DNA of 64,000 nt from NCBI GenBank assembly GCA_963845695.1, contig CAWJTQ010000002.1, forward strand, positions 1,302,001 through 1,366,000, read 5' to 3'. This stretch comes from CAWJTV01 sp963845695 (GTDB taxonomy: Bacteria > Planctomycetota > Planctomycetia > Isosphaerales > Isosphaeraceae). The notes beneath the pieces are model-generated. The model was not told where the DNA came from, searched no databases, and saw only the letters and a program-made list of their open reading frames with translations. The stretch's first letter is position 1. Each line of letters opens with the position of its first letter. The translations under genes and the position numbers were made by a program. This document shows positions 36,917 through 48,452 of the stretch, in pieces.

Positions 36917-38861
36917 CTATCCGTCCGTACTCGCAGCCGGCTCGGCCAAGCGGCGAACGTCGCCCTGGCGCCGGGTGAGGCCGACGCGGTCGAGGTATTC
37001 ACCGATGGGGACAGCGTAGCGGCGGGTGGTGCCGAGGAGGTCGCGAAGCTCAGCCATGCTCAGGGATGAGCCATCGGCGAGCCGTTCGCGGACGCGGCGG
37101 CGGAGTTCGAGGTCAACATCGGCGTCGAGGAAGAGCGATGAGCTGATCTCGGTGATCCGTTGCTCGTCGCGAAGCAGCGCGAGCAAATCGGGGACTGCCG
37201 AGCTGCGAGGTCCTGCGGAGGCGGTGAGTTCGGCGACGTCGGGGGGACTCATCCCACCGGATCGGAGCGCTTCAGCCAGCTCTTGCTTGAGCCGACGCTC
37301 GGCCTGACTCAGACGGGGTTCGTGTCCCGCGAGCGCCACGGTGCGCGCGTCGGCGATGACCTTCCCCTGATGTTTCAGACGGTCGAGGATGCCCGCGACC
37401 AGGGCGTCGCTGGCCAGGTCGGGGAGCGATGCCGCGACGTGGACCCGGGGGATCGCCGACTGTCGAGGGTGGGCCGCATGCAGCCGGCCCAGCGCGCGCA
37501 GCATCCGGTCCTCGAGGTCGGCCGCGAAATCGCTCAGCACGCGCACACTGCGGCGCGGTCCGAGAGGGAGCTCGACGAGTGCGCCGGAGTTGGCTAGCTC
37601 CGTGAGGCCGGCTTCGACCTGGTCGGCGGCTAGCCCCGTGAGGGCGGAGAGACGGCCCTCGGTCCAAGGCGCCAGTCCGAGGAACGTCAGGGCGGCACTG
37701 AGGCGGTTGAGCGGGTCACTCGAATCCAATCGCCTGAGGCGGTCGAGCGCCGGGTGATCGCGACGGCGGTAGCGACGCGAGACTGGCTGGACGACGCGCC
37801 CACCACCGAGCGTGGCCGGTGGGCTCTCCTGACGGAGTACGAACGGCTCTCCGTGGACCGCAACAATCGGCTCGGCCAAGAAAAGCTGAGCGAGCTGCGG
37901 CCGGTCCGGGCTGGTTTCGTCCGGCTCCAGGAGCGAGAGGACCACGGGGACCTCGGCAGTACCCAGGTGAAGCTTGTACCGGCCTCGGTGGCGCAGGCGG
38001 TGGACGGCCTCGGCTGATGCGACGAGCTCGACGGAGAGGATCCGAGTCGGTTCGAGGCAGCCCGGGGCGGCCAACTCCTGGCCCCGACGGATCTGGGTGT
38101 GATGGACCCCGGCCAGATTGATGGCGGCACGTGAACCGCGGCCGATCCGGTCAACCGGTCGATCGTGGCGATGCAGACCCCGAACTCGAACCGACTCGCG
38201 CCGCCGGAAGCCATTCGAGCTCGTCCCCGACCGCGACACTCCCCGAAGCGACGGTACCCGTCACCACGGTCCCGTGTCCGGCCACCGTGAAGGAGCGGTC
38301 GATCGCCATTCGGAAGATCCCAGTGTCATATCCGGGTTCGACGGTGTCGCAGAGGGTCTCCAACTTCTGCTTCAGCAGGTCGATTCCGAGACCTGTCGTC
38401 GCGGATGTCCGCACAATCGCTGCGCCCTCCAGGAAAGTCCCCTGGACCAGCGAGCGAACCTCGTCCTCGACCATGTCGATCCAGACCGGATCGGCCAGGT
38501 CGCACTTCGTCAGGACCACGAGCCCGCCCGAAAGACGCAGGAGCCGGAGGATTTCCAGGTGCTCCCGGGTCTGGGGCATCACCGAGTCGTCGGCCGCGAC
38601 GACCAGCATCGCGAGATCCAGCCCCGAGGCGCCCGCCAGCATGTTCCGGATGAACCGCTCGTGCCCGGGCACGTCCACGAGCGCGAGTCGGTAGTCACCC
38701 AGTTGCAGGGAGGCAAAGCCCAGGTCGATCGTGATGCCGCGCTGCTTTTCTTCGGGGAGCCGATCGGTGTCCACGCCCGTGAGCGCGCGGATCAGCGCCG
38801 TCTTGCCGTGGTCGATATGACCCGCCGTGCCCAGCACGAAATCGCGGATTCGTTTACTCAT
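36917..38861 (-). CDS. selB: Selenocysteine-specific elongation factor, one frameshift
   Basis: Delivers Sec-tRNA to UGA codons with a SECIS element. N-terminal GTPase: GTAGHIDHGKTALIRALTG (G1), RGITIDLGFASL, DVPGHERFIRNMLAGASG (G3), LTKCDLADP (G4). Domain 2 carries GHGTVVTGTVASG. The frame shifts near 38200 (LEWLPA then ESVRVRGLHRHDRPVDRIGR) and continues through domain 3 and the C-terminal winged helices that bind SECIS (AALTFLGLAPWTEGRLSALT, MAELRDLLGTTRRYAVPIGE). About 647 residues, close to the family size. No selA or tRNA-Sec was seen in the window. Confidence 0.92.
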
Positions 38862-38896
38862 CGCATGGCGATCCGGCCGGAAGGTTTCGGCCGAGC

Positions 38897-40833
38897 CTAC
38901 TTGCCGGCCGGAGCGTGTCGTTGGGCCGCGGCGTCCTTTTCCCTGGCTTCCCTTATGGCCTTCTCGCGCTTCTCCCGATATTCCTCCCGCTGCTTGTGGA
39001 AGATCTCCATGAGATCGTCCTTCGCGCCGGGCTGGGTGAGATCCTGCCCTTTCTTGGTCACGGCGATGAAGCCGACGATCATCTCGTCAGTGGTCGCCTC
39101 ACCCCACTTGACCAGCTTCGGAGGTTTATTCGGATTATGCGGGTTGGATGCGGAATTGTCATAGTGGGCGACGACGTTCAATACGGAGCCCTTGGGGAGG
39201 TCCAGTGGCTTCTGAAAAAAGTAGGAATACTGCCAGTCGAAGTCCCAGTCGTCGATCTTGATCAGTTCCTGCTCGCGGCCGTCGGGGAACGTGATCGACA
39301 TGGCGATGTCGCGCCCCAGGAGATGCATGTGGGGCGTCACCGCATGGGCGACGAGGTCGATCGGGATCGGCCAAGCGGCCTTGACCTCGACGTTGGAGTT
39401 TCCAGGCGGGAGCTCGAGCCCGAGGTTGGCCGCGGCGGCCCAGTGCAGGGTCTGCCGGATCGGTTTGCGAGCGAAGTGGATACCGATTCGGGTGCGGTCG
39501 GTCTCGGGCTTGCCGCTGGGATGATAATGGACCTGGACGATGATGTCGGAGCCGCGAGGGAGCGACCGGCCGATGCCTTCGGGCAACGGGCTGGGCTGGA
39601 TGCCGGGTGCCCAGCCGCCGAGGTCACCGTTGATGGGCTCACCCGGGCCGCTGAAGCAGGAGTAGCCGGGGCCGGGGTCGGCCGCATCCCGCTCACGAGC
39701 CTTGCCCGAGATGTCCACGTAAGCCAGGAGGTGATGGACGACGCGACGATTGCCAGGCCGGTACTCGATCGCGGTGACGTACTGATCTTTCTCCAGCTTG
39801 GTCGGTATCACGAAGCATCGGTAAATGTCGTCGCCCGCGGCGGGGATCGCGAAATCCGCCCCGATATCCACGATCAGGTCGGGCGGGCCGAGCTGCCAGT
39901 CGTCGGCGAACCGGGGCGGCGGCGGGAGGTCGCGGGGATCGCCTTCCGGAGCACGGCCTCGGACCAGGCGATGATAGTGGAGATCTCCTTTTCCGAGAGA
40001 ATCCGCTCGTCCTTGAACTTGACGCCGACATGCGGCGACGCCTTCCAGGGGGGCATCAGGCGATCCTCGATGACGGTCACGATGTCCGTCGCTCGCTTCC
40101 GGGCCTGCTCGTACGTTTCGAAGGAAAAGGGCCCGACCTGGCCACGGCGATGGCATTCCTGACAGTTCTTCTGCAAGACCGGGGCGACATCCTTGGAATA
40201 CGTCGGATGAGCCGCGACCTCGGGCGCTTCGGGGATCGGGCAGCCGACGGCAGCAACATGCGGCACCGCCACCGCTTTCCCGTCCAGGACTGCCGCGATC
40301 GCATCCCTCAGCTCGCTGCCGCCCGGCGCCGCGTTTCGCACGCGGCGGTCAACGTACTGGTCGTCAATCCGTCCGTGGTAACGGACCAACCCCTTGTCGT
40401 CCATGACGAACGCCTCGGGGGTCATGGTCGCACCGATCTTGCGAGCAAACGAGCCGTGACGGTCGCGAGCGATCCGGAGTTTCAGCCGGAAGTCTTGCGC
40501 GTGGGTCCGAACTTCGGAATTGCTCAGGTCTGGGTCGACGCAGATCCCAATCCATTCCACCGACCGCTTTCCGAACTTGGTCATCAGCTCATCGAGGGTG
40601 GGGCTGTAGGCGTTGGAGATCGGGCATTCGGTGGAGTAGAAGACGACCACAGTGGCCCCGCCTGCCGGCGCTGCCAGTTGGATTCGCTCGTGGTCCAGAC
40701 CTCGTAGGGTCGTATCCTTCAGCCCCGACGGTGATCCGCCTCGCGCGGACCCGCTCAATCCGATCAGAGAGAGCAGGCAGCCCGCGAAAACAAGGCCGCG
40801 AGCGATCGTGACAATGACGGTCTTCACTGGCAT
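38897..40833 (-). CDS. Redoxin-cytochrome c-monooxygenase fusion, one frameshift
   Basis: About 645 residues, three domains. Residues 1-210: signal peptide and a thioredoxin-like AhpC/TSA domain (TVVVFYSTECPISNAYSPTL, redox Cys in TECPIS). Residues 225-300: a single haem-binding site, KNCQECHRRGQVGPF (CxxCH). After a frameshift at about 39955 comes a copper type II ascorbate-dependent monooxygenase-like part (YRPGNRRVVHHLLAYVDIS, DIIVQVHYHPSGKPETDR, AHAVTPHMHLLGRDIAMSI), with HH, HxH and HMH ligand patterns. A missing G at the shift would give SEAGAPEGDP, fitting the linker. The C-terminus is a charged helix. Exported; substrate unknown. The architecture occurs in planctomycetes. Confidence 0.85.
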
Positions 40834-41184
40834 GATGTTGGATCCTTCGTTCATTCGACCGATCTGCGTCGATGTTCGTGCTTGCATCGAACCACGGTGT
40901 CCCGAACCGGGTTCGATGCGAGCGAGGACGCGGCCCTAGGATTTTGGGCCTTCCTCCCCGGCAACGCGAATCCGAGCGCAAAGTCGGATGCGCGAGGAGC
41001 TCCATCTAGATCCATCTTAGCACGAGTCGGTTGGTCACGGCCAGACCGACAGCAGGCCGGTGGGGCCGGCCGACATGAGGAATCCCCGCAAGATGTTGAG
41101 GGAATTGGGCGACTGTCGGGTCGCCTCTTTCCCGTGGAGAGAGGTGAGGAAGCTCTGGCCGCCCCGTTCATCCTCTCCGGCTTC

Positions 41185-42259
41185 TCAACCGATCGCGGCG
41201 GAGGATACGGCGTCGGGCGCGCCGAAGACCTTCAGGTCGCGGGGAACGACGAAGATGTCATCGCCGGGCTGCAAGTCGAGTTCGGCGCGGCGCTCGCGGG
41301 AGACCTGTGCGTGGACCTGCGTGCCGTCCTGAAGTAGGAGCTCGAGGCGCACGAGGCCACCCAGCGGGACCACTTGCCTGACCCGGCCGGGCCAGGAGTG
41401 ATGTCCGTTGATCTGGCGGGTCACGTCGATGTCATGGGGACGGACATAGACCGTCACCGGGCCGTCGGGGCCGGTGTGGCCCATCAGTGTCGGTGCGAGC
41501 ACTCCATCTCCCAGGATGGCCACGCCGTCGAGCCTCCGGCCTCGCAACACATTGACCGAGCCCAGGAACTCGGCGACAAACGGCGTCACGGGGTGCTCGT
41601 ACAATTGCTGTGGCGGGCCCATCTGCTCGACGCGGCCCTTGTTCAGGACGATGACCTGTCCGGCGACCTCGAACGCCTCCTGCTGGTCGTGCGTGACGAA
41701 CAGGCTTGTGACGTGCACCTCATCGTGCAGCCGGCGCAACCAGGTACGCAGCTCGTCGCGGACCCGCGCATCAAGGGCACCGAACGGCTCGTCGAGGAGC
41801 AGGACGCGGGGCCGCGGCGCCGGCGCTCGAGCCAGGGCCACCCGCTGCCGCTGGCCGCCCGAGAGCTGCGACGGATACCGTTCGGCGTAGCCCGTCATCT
41901 GAATCAGCTCGAGCAGTTCGCCGACCCGCGCGGATCTCGGCCCGAGGGAGCTTCTGGACCTCCAGTCCGAAGGCGATGTTCCGGCGGACGGTCATGTGGC
42001 GGAACAGGGCATAATGCTGGAATACGAAGCCGACACCTCGGCGCTGAACGGGCAAGTCGGTCGCATCTTCGCCCGTCAACTCCACCGTTCCGGAATCGGC
42101 CGCCTCCAGGCCGGCGATGATCCGGAGCAAGGTGCTCTTGCCCGAGCCGGAGGGACCGAGCAGGGCCACGAGTTCTCGGGCCGGGACCGCGAACGTCACA
42201 TGGTCAACGGCCTGAAATGAACCGAACCGCTTCGCGAGATTCTCAACACGTATAGCCAT
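41185..42259 (-). CDS. cysA: Sulfate ABC transporter ATPase, one frameshift
   Basis: ATP-binding subunit for sulfate/thiosulfate import. Walker A LLGPSGSGKSTLLRII, Q-loop FVFQHYALFRHM, then after a shift near 41925 (an extra base in the GCGGGTC run) the signature LSGGQRQRVALAR, Walker B RVLLLDEPFGALDARVRDEL, H-loop FVTHDQQEAFEVA. The C-terminal TOBE part (VTVYVRPHDIDVT) is present. Start at 42259 after GAGGAGGT. Last gene of sbp-cysT-cysW-cysA on the minus strand. Confidence 0.92.
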
Positions 42260-42394
42260 GGCGGCGACCTCCTCGATCGACCGGCCCGCCGCTGGACGGC
42301 TGCGGACCACGCGACGTGTCAGTGCGATCCACATTCCCGAGGCGTGTGGCCGGGGAACTAAACAGGAAGTAGATATAATAGAGGCAAATGCCGA

Positions 42395-43276
42395 TCATTT
42401 CAGGCCTCCCTCGCGGATCGCCAGCCGCACGCGAATCCGATCCATGCCCACCAGCAACGCGAATGAGACACTCGCCAAGATCAGGCTGGCGGCGTAGGCC
42501 CCTTCCGTCTGGAAACTCTCGATCCCGTCGTGAATGTACAGGGTGGCCGTTTGGGTATGCCCGATCAGGTTGCCCGAGACGACGAGCAAAGCTCCGAACT
42601 CGCCGAGCGAGCGGGCAACCGTCAGCGTCACGCCGTAGGCCAGTCCCCATCGGATCAAGGGCAGGGTCACGCGCCAGAAGGTTTGCAAGCGTCCTGCCCC
42701 CAGGGTGTAAGCCGCCTCGACCTGGTCGGTGCCGAACTCGCGGAGCACGGGCACGACCTCGCGGACCACGAAGGGGAGGGTCACGAACATGGTGGCGAGA
42801 ATCATGCCCGGCACCGCATAGATCACCCGGTAGCCCGCGGCTTCGATGCTGTGCCCCAGCCAACCCTCCGGCCCGTAGAGGATGACCAGCATCAGTCCGG
42901 CGACCACCGGCGAGACGGCGAAGGGGAGATCGACCAGTCCATCGGCCAGGGAGCGACCCCAGAACCGTTGTCGCACCAGGACCAGGGCCAGCGCCACCCC
43001 GAAGATCGTGTTCAAGACGGTGGCCACGGCCGTGATCCCCAGCGTCAGACCGAAGGCGCGCTGGATCTCGGGGGTGGCCAGCACCAGGGCGAACGGCCGC
43101 CAGCCCCCGGCCAGCACCTGACGGGCCAGCGCCACGGCCGGCACCAGGATCAACAGGGCGAACGAGCCCAGGACGAAGGTGTTGAGCAACCAGCGGCCCA
43201 GCGGCAGGCTCCGACGACGCGCAGAGTATCGCGGTGTGGTGACACGGGCGACCGGCCCCAAGACTTTAGTGGCCAT
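42395..43276 (-). CDS. cysW: Sulfate ABC transporter permease CysW
   Basis: 293-residue inner-membrane permease. About six helices (LNTFVLGSFALLILVPAVAL, YAVPGMILATMFVTLPFVV) and the EAA loop (VEAAYTLGAGRLQTFWRVTL), which docks on CysA, followed by SLGEFGALLVVSGNLIG. The start overlaps the cysT stop by 11 bases, so the two permeases are translationally coupled. The gap to cysA is 135 bases. Confidence 0.93.
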   Translation of the reverse strand: MATKVLGPVARVTTPRYSARRRSLPLGRWLLNTFVLGSFALLILVPAVALARQVLAGGWRPFALVLATPEIQRAFGLTLGITAVATVLNTIFGVALALVLVRQRFWGRSLADGLVDLPFAVSPVVAGLMLVILYGPEGWLGHSIEAAGYRVIYAVPGMILATMFVTLPFVVREVVPVLREFGTDQVEAAYTLGAGRLQTFWRVTLPLIRWGLAYGVTLTVARSLGEFGALLVVSGNLIGHTQTATLYIHDGIESFQTEGAYAASLILASVSFALLVGMDRIRVRLAIREGGLK

Positions 43277-44093
43277 CGACGCCTCCTTGTCGGCGCTGGA
43301 GCAGGTTCAGGACGATCAGGATCGCCAGGGAGCAGGCCAGCAGGACGACGGACACCACCATCGCCCCGTGACGATTCCCTCCCTCGATCTCGCCGAAGAT
43401 GTACAACGGGGCCGTCTTGGTCTCCATCGGCCGGTTGCCGGCGACCAGCACGACGCTGCCAAACTCGCCCAGAGCGCGGCTGAACGCCAGGGCCGAGCCG
43501 GTCAGGATCGCGGGTCGCAGGGCCGGCAGGGTCACGCGTCGGAAGATCGTCCGCGGTCCGGCCCCGAGCGTCGACGCGGCCTCCTCCTCGGCCTTGTCGA
43601 GTTCCAGGAGTACCGGCTGGACGCTCCGGATGACGAACGGATAGGTGACTAGCAACAGCGCGAGGATGATCCCCGGCTGGTGGTAGACGACTCCCCAGCC
43701 GAACCGGCCGAGGATCGTCCCGACCACGCTGGCCGGACCATAGAGCACGACGAGCATCACGCCGGTGACGATGGTCGGCACGGCGAACGGGAGGTCGATC
43801 AGGGCGTTGACCAGCCCCTTGCCGGGGAAGTCGTTGCGCACCAGGACCCAGGCCGTGGCTGTGCCGAGGACTGCATCGATCACCACCATGATCAGGGCCG
43901 TGCTGAACGTGAGCTTCAGAGCATGCCAGGCGAAAGGATCGCTCAGGGCCGACCAGACGGCGGCGAGTCCTGGCCGGGCGGCGTCGAGGCCGATCGCGGC
44001 CATCGGGAGCACGACCATCACGCCGAGGTAGGACAGAGTGGCCCCGCGGAGCAGCAGGTCGCGCGGGCTCGTCGCGGTCGCGGTCTGAGACAT
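43266..44093 (-). CDS. cysT: Sulfate ABC transporter permease CysT
   Basis: 275 residues with six or so helices (LSYLGVMVVLPMAAIGLDA, LALLLVTYPFVIRSVQPVLL) and the EAA loop (EEAASTLGAGPRTIFRRVTL), then FSRALGEFGSVVLVAGNRP, typical of the CysT/CysU subunit. It pairs with CysW as the channel for sulfate. Gap to sbp is four bases, gap to cysW negative: one operon. Confidence 0.93.
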   Translation of the reverse strand: MSQTATATSPRDLLLRGATLSYLGVMVVLPMAAIGLDAARPGLAAVWSALSDPFAWHALKLTFSTALIMVVIDAVLGTATAWVLVRNDFPGKGLVNALIDLPFAVPTIVTGVMLVVLYGPASVVGTILGRFGWGVVYHQPGIILALLLVTYPFVIRSVQPVLLELDKAEEEAASTLGAGPRTIFRRVTLPALRPAILTGSALAFSRALGEFGSVVLVAGNRPMETKTAPLYIFGEIEGGNRHGAMVVSVVLLACSLAILIVLNLLQRRQGGVDGH

Positions 44094-44097
44094 CGCG

Positions 44098-45144
44098 TCA
44101 CCTCCCCTTGGCCTGCGAAGTGAAGATCGATGTCCAGGTTCCCGCGGGTCCGTAGACCTCGTCCTGTACCGCGTTCCAGCCGCCGAGGTCGGCCATGGTG
44201 AAGAGTCCCGAGGGCATCGGCGGCTTGTCGGAGGTACCCGTCAAGGCCGACTCAGGGCTTACCGGGCGGAAGCCGTACTCGGCCAGGATGCGCTGTCCAT
44301 CGGCGGAACGGATGAACGCCAGGAACGCCTTGGCCAGGTCCCGATTGCCGTGCCGAGTGACGGAGGACTCGACGATCGCCACCGGGCTCTCGATCAGGAG
44401 CGTAGCCGGCGGGACCACGTAAGGAATCTCCTGGCCCGCCTTTCGCCGCAGAAGCAATTCGTTCTCGTAAGTGACGAGGGCATCGCCTGTGCCACGTTCG
44501 AAGTTGGCCACGCTCTGGCGGCCGGAGGGATCCATGTTGACGACGTTCGCCTGGATCCGAGACATCAGGTCGCGGACGGCGACGCGGTCGGGTTGTCCGC
44601 CTCGGGCGCGCTTCGACTCCAGCAGAGCGGCTCCGTAGATTGCGTTGATGTTCCAGCGGGCGCCGCCGGAAGTCTTCGGGTCAGGGTAGAGCACCCCTAC
44701 GCCGGGCCTGGCCAGATCGGCCCAGTCCCGGATCCCCTTGGGATTCCCTGGCCGGTAACCGATAACGACGAGGCTGTGAGTGATGATCCCTTTATCAGGC
44801 CCATCATCCCAGTCAGGCTTGACCCGTCCGGCCTCGACAAGCTGTTGCATGTCTCCTGTATGAGATAGGACCGCAATATCTGCATCGAACCCCGCGACGA
44901 TCGAACGGGCCTGAGCCCCGGACGCATTATACGATTCCTCAAACTGTAGCTTACGGCCGGTCTTGCGTTGCCAATCGGCGGCAAATGCGGGCAGGAGGCC
45001 GTCGTGGAGAACCTCCTTGACCACGGAATAAGCTCCCAGCTTCAAGGTATCAGCATTCGTATCGGTCCCCGGGTCGCAACCGGCGGTGAGGGCACACAAG
45101 GCCACGGCCGGTACCCCGAGGATGATCGACGCAATCCGACTCAT
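44098..45144 (-). CDS. sbp: Sulfate-binding lipoprotein of ABC transporter
   Basis: 348-residue periplasmic-side binding protein anchored as lipoprotein (lipobox ALCALTAGCDPG). Family blocks: LKLGAYSVVKEVLHDGLLPA, FEESYNASGAQARSIVAGFD, ADIAVLSHTGDM, LYPDPKTSGGARWNINAIYG and DALVTYENELLL, all conserved in Sbp/CysP. The start at 45144 is preceded by GGAAAGGA; a TTG two codons upstream is less likely. First gene of the sulfate uptake operon; the hairpin just upstream separates it from the previous gene. Confidence 0.94.
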   Translation of the reverse strand: MSRIASIILGVPAVALCALTAGCDPGTDTNADTLKLGAYSVVKEVLHDGLLPAFAADWQRKTGRKLQFEESYNASGAQARSIVAGFDADIAVLSHTGDMQQLVEAGRVKPDWDDGPDKGIITHSLVVIGYRPGNPKGIRDWADLARPGVGVLYPDPKTSGGARWNINAIYGAALLESKRARGGQPDRVAVRDLMSRIQANVVNMDPSGRQSVANFERGTGDALVTYENELLLRRKAGQEIPYVVPPATLLIESPVAIVESSVTRHGNRDLAKAFLAFIRSADGQRILAEYGFRPVSPESALTGTSDKPPMPSGLFTMADLGGWNAVQDEVYGPAGTWTSIFTSQAKGR

Positions 45145-45171
45145 TCTCAATTCCTTTCCCCGATCGAAAGG

Positions 45172-45188
45172 GCCGGCGCGGCGCCGGC
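45172..45188 (-). terminator. Short GC hairpin after lipoprotein gene
   Basis: Seven-base stem GCCGGCG/CGCCGGC with a three-base loop, 12 bases after the stop of 45200-45661 and before sbp. A CCTTTC follows on the minus strand; a weak terminator. Confidence 0.5.
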
Positions 45189-45199
45189 AAGGATCCTCG

Positions 45200-45661
45200 T
45201 CACTTTAACAGGATCGGCTCGAGCTGATTGCTCTCGGCACGAACCGTGATGACCAGGCCGGAGCTGTCCTCGTCGCTGTACTTGGAAGGAAAAGGCGGTT
45301 TCTTCCTGGATCTCGGATTTCCCTGTTGAATCTGGGGCGCCTCGACGCGGACTTTGTAATCTCCCGCCGGCGCCCCCTCCCCGGATCCCCCTGTGACGAG
45401 GGCAAACGTTCCGTCCGGGCCGATGGCGCTGCTGGGTGTCAGTGGAAGGTCGCCTACCGGTACAAACGAGATCCATCCCCCGCTCAACGGCTGGCCATCC
45501 GCCAGCAGGACCTTGCCCTTGACTTCATAGACCTGTAGGACCGGTAGCGTGTCCGAGTTGTGACAGCCAGCCAGCCCTGCTCCGAAGGCCACGACCAGGC
45601 CACTCATCCATCTAATGCCAAGCCGTCTTCGAACCCCACATCCCCTGCCAGACACAATCAT
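45200..45661 (-). CDS. Planctomycete lipoprotein, carboxypeptidase-regulatory-like
   Basis: About 153 residues. Signal and lipobox (VVAFGAGLAGCHNSD), then a beta-sandwich of the type seen in planctomycete DUF1559-linked lipoproteins (VYEVKGKVLLADGQPLSGGW, ISFVPVG, GPDGTFALVTGGSGEGAPAG, DYKVRVEAP). Start at 45661 with GAGGAGAAT upstream. It lies downstream of a DUF1559 gene, 144 bases, separated by a strong hairpin. Function unknown; surface or envelope role is inferred. Confidence 0.8.
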   Translation of the reverse strand: MIVSGRGCGVRRRLGIRWMSGLVVAFGAGLAGCHNSDTLPVLQVYEVKGKVLLADGQPLSGGWISFVPVGDLPLTPSSAIGPDGTFALVTGGSGEGAPAGDYKVRVEAPQIQQGNPRSRKKPPFPSKYSDEDSSGLVITVRAESNQLEPILLK

Positions 45662-45756
45662 CTCAGATTCTCCTCGGAGACTGATGAGCAATCAGAATGA
45701 GGGTCGGAGATGCGCCGACCCAGGAATCTCGTGACGTTGGAGGCCATCCCGGTAAA

Positions 45757-45785
45757 CCGGCCCGAGGTCGTCAACCTCGGGCCGG
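45757..45785 (-). terminator. Strong hairpin after DUF1559 gene
   Basis: Perfect 12-bp stem CCGGCCCGAGGT / ACCTCGGGCCGG with a five-base loop, 20 bases downstream of the DUF1559 stop. No long T-run. Confidence 0.7.
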
Positions 45786-45805
45786 AAGATGGAGAGTGAC
45801 GCGCC

Positions 45806-46885
<1,080 letters not shown>

Positions 46886-47810
46886 GCTTAGTGTCCTTTC
46901 AATTCGGTAAATACTCATCAGAGAATTTGTTCACCCAAGTGAGAATTGCTTCTGGCCGCACTCGGCAATCCGACACGACAGACGGCCGCAACCCAAGCCT
47001 GGACAGGCGGTAGGGCAGCCCGTAAGTCGCAACGGATTCGAGGCGAGCTCAGCGCGCAGATCTCCCGTACTGCGTCGTCAAAGATGCGGTGTTGGATTCC
47101 TCTCCAACTCCACACGAGCCAGGGCGGGGATGCTCCGTGCCCCATCGGATGGGGTCTGCTCCTGGACCGAGGCGGGCGTCTCAGCCCGCGGACGAAATCA
47201 CCCCTAGTGCACTTGGCGTGCCGGCTCCCGAATGCCGCCGCATCGCAACAAATACAGCCCTCCCAGCCCGTCTCATCGGCACTGATGAGCGCGAACCGTG
47301 ATATTTGCTCGGATGCCCGTGATATTTGCTCGAATAAACCGTGGTATTTGACGGTTGCGCGAACGATCACTCCGACTGTGGCCGGCATCGCCCCTGGGGC
47401 AGTCCAGCCTTGTCTCCCCACGTACGATCAATTGGCTCACCGGTAGCCAGAGTCCGAGGAAACCGGATCTCAGCATCGGAAAATCTCCGCTCCGACCGGT
47501 TCCCGCGGATGACAGGCGTATCCTCCCACGAGGTTTGTGAACGGTCGTACCGCGGCGAGGGCCAGCATGCCCAGCACGCCCACGACGAGCACGATCAGCA
47601 GAATTGGGTATAAGTAGAGAGCAAGGCCGACTTGAGCGAGTCAACTCAACGGGGAAGTAGCCGACCCCGGGATGTCCGTCGTTCTGGACACCTTCGTGGC
47701 TCCTCGTGACGGCCTCGAACGTAGTTCAGTGATCATGGACGTATCCTCTGTGTGTCTTTGCGAAGAATAGAGACGCTTCATTCGACCCCGGTGGGCCCGT
47801 TGCCTCGTGC
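46886..47810. other. Intergenic region holding an operator-like array
   Basis: Over 900 bases without a convincing gene on either strand. It holds the triple repeat at 47296-47354. Frames across it translate to low-complexity Arg-rich sequence. Confidence 0.45.
47296..47354. promoter_or_regulatory. Three-copy operator-like repeat array A
   Basis: CCGTGATATTTGCTCG at 47296 and 47317 and CCGTGGTATTTGACGG at 47339: three direct 16-bp repeats with start-to-start spacing of 21 and 22, i.e. two helical turns. The same array with 21/21 spacing lies at 54572 upstream of a sigma-54 activator. Its function as a protein binding site is inferred. Confidence 0.6.
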
Positions 47811-48278
47811 TCACACGGCCCGAGACGAACGAGCTTGGGATTCTAATAATCGTATGTGTGGATCTGCCGATGCGCTCGTTCCAGGCCTGTGAAGCCGACG
47901 AGGGCGAAGGTACGTGTCGAGAATTCGACCGAACTGGTGCCCGTGGTGAGTACGGCTAATAGAGTCCGTCACACCCATGCGATTGAGTCGGGTCGCCTGG
48001 TCGATCGAGTAGCCCTCGGACACGACTAGGACACAGACCCGATGCGACAGGATCGACGTCGCCCAGAGGAGTCGGTCCAACTCCTCGTAACGTCCGCCGC
48101 GCATTCAGTGCATGACGATCAGCCGAGGGCGAGCCGTCCCCAAGAGCGTACAAGCCTCGTCGATCGAATCGACCAAGGTCATCTGGCTCGCATCGAGTTC
48201 CTGGACTTGGAGTTGCCATCGGCGAAGCTGGAGAAACCGATTGTCCGATGCGATCGTCAGGAAGTTGCGAGCGACCAT
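47811..48278 (-). CDS. Receiver-like regulator with in-frame TGA
   Basis: Start at 48278 (MVARNFLTIASDNRFLQLRR) with AAGGAG upstream. It reads like a planctomycete response-regulator-related protein: TLVDSIDEACTLLGTARPRL, then LIVMH, an in-frame TGA at 48105-48107, and in the same frame MRGGRYEELDRLLWATSILS, VLVVSEGYSIDQATRLNRMG to 47811. The phosphorylatable Asp pocket is not evident. The TGA may be a nonsense mutation of TGG (Trp), a base error, or selenocysteine, since selB is present; no SECIS was identified. About 155 residues. Confidence 0.5.
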
Positions 48279-48452
48279 ACCCTTCGACTCCTTGAGAAGC
48301 GGCTGTGCATCCCTGAATCGTGTGCGAGGCGGCGATAGGACTTTCATGCGACGGCAACTCCGAGAGGACGGACCATTCGAGACTTCTGTGACCTTCTTCG
48401 CCCTTGACGAATCGCTGACCTCACGATTTCGGGCGGCCTACACTAGCATCTG

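Noticed and set aside
38915..40162. 415-codon plus-strand frame
   Set aside because: Antisense of the redoxin fusion, where the CxxCH and HHLL motifs are clear.
46918..47644. Minus-strand frames of 123 and 167 codons
   Set aside because: Arg-rich, no family, run through the repeat array; judged non-coding.
48105..48107. Calling a selenoprotein outright
   Set aside because: No SECIS recognised, no redox motif around the site; a Trp codon change or base error is simpler.
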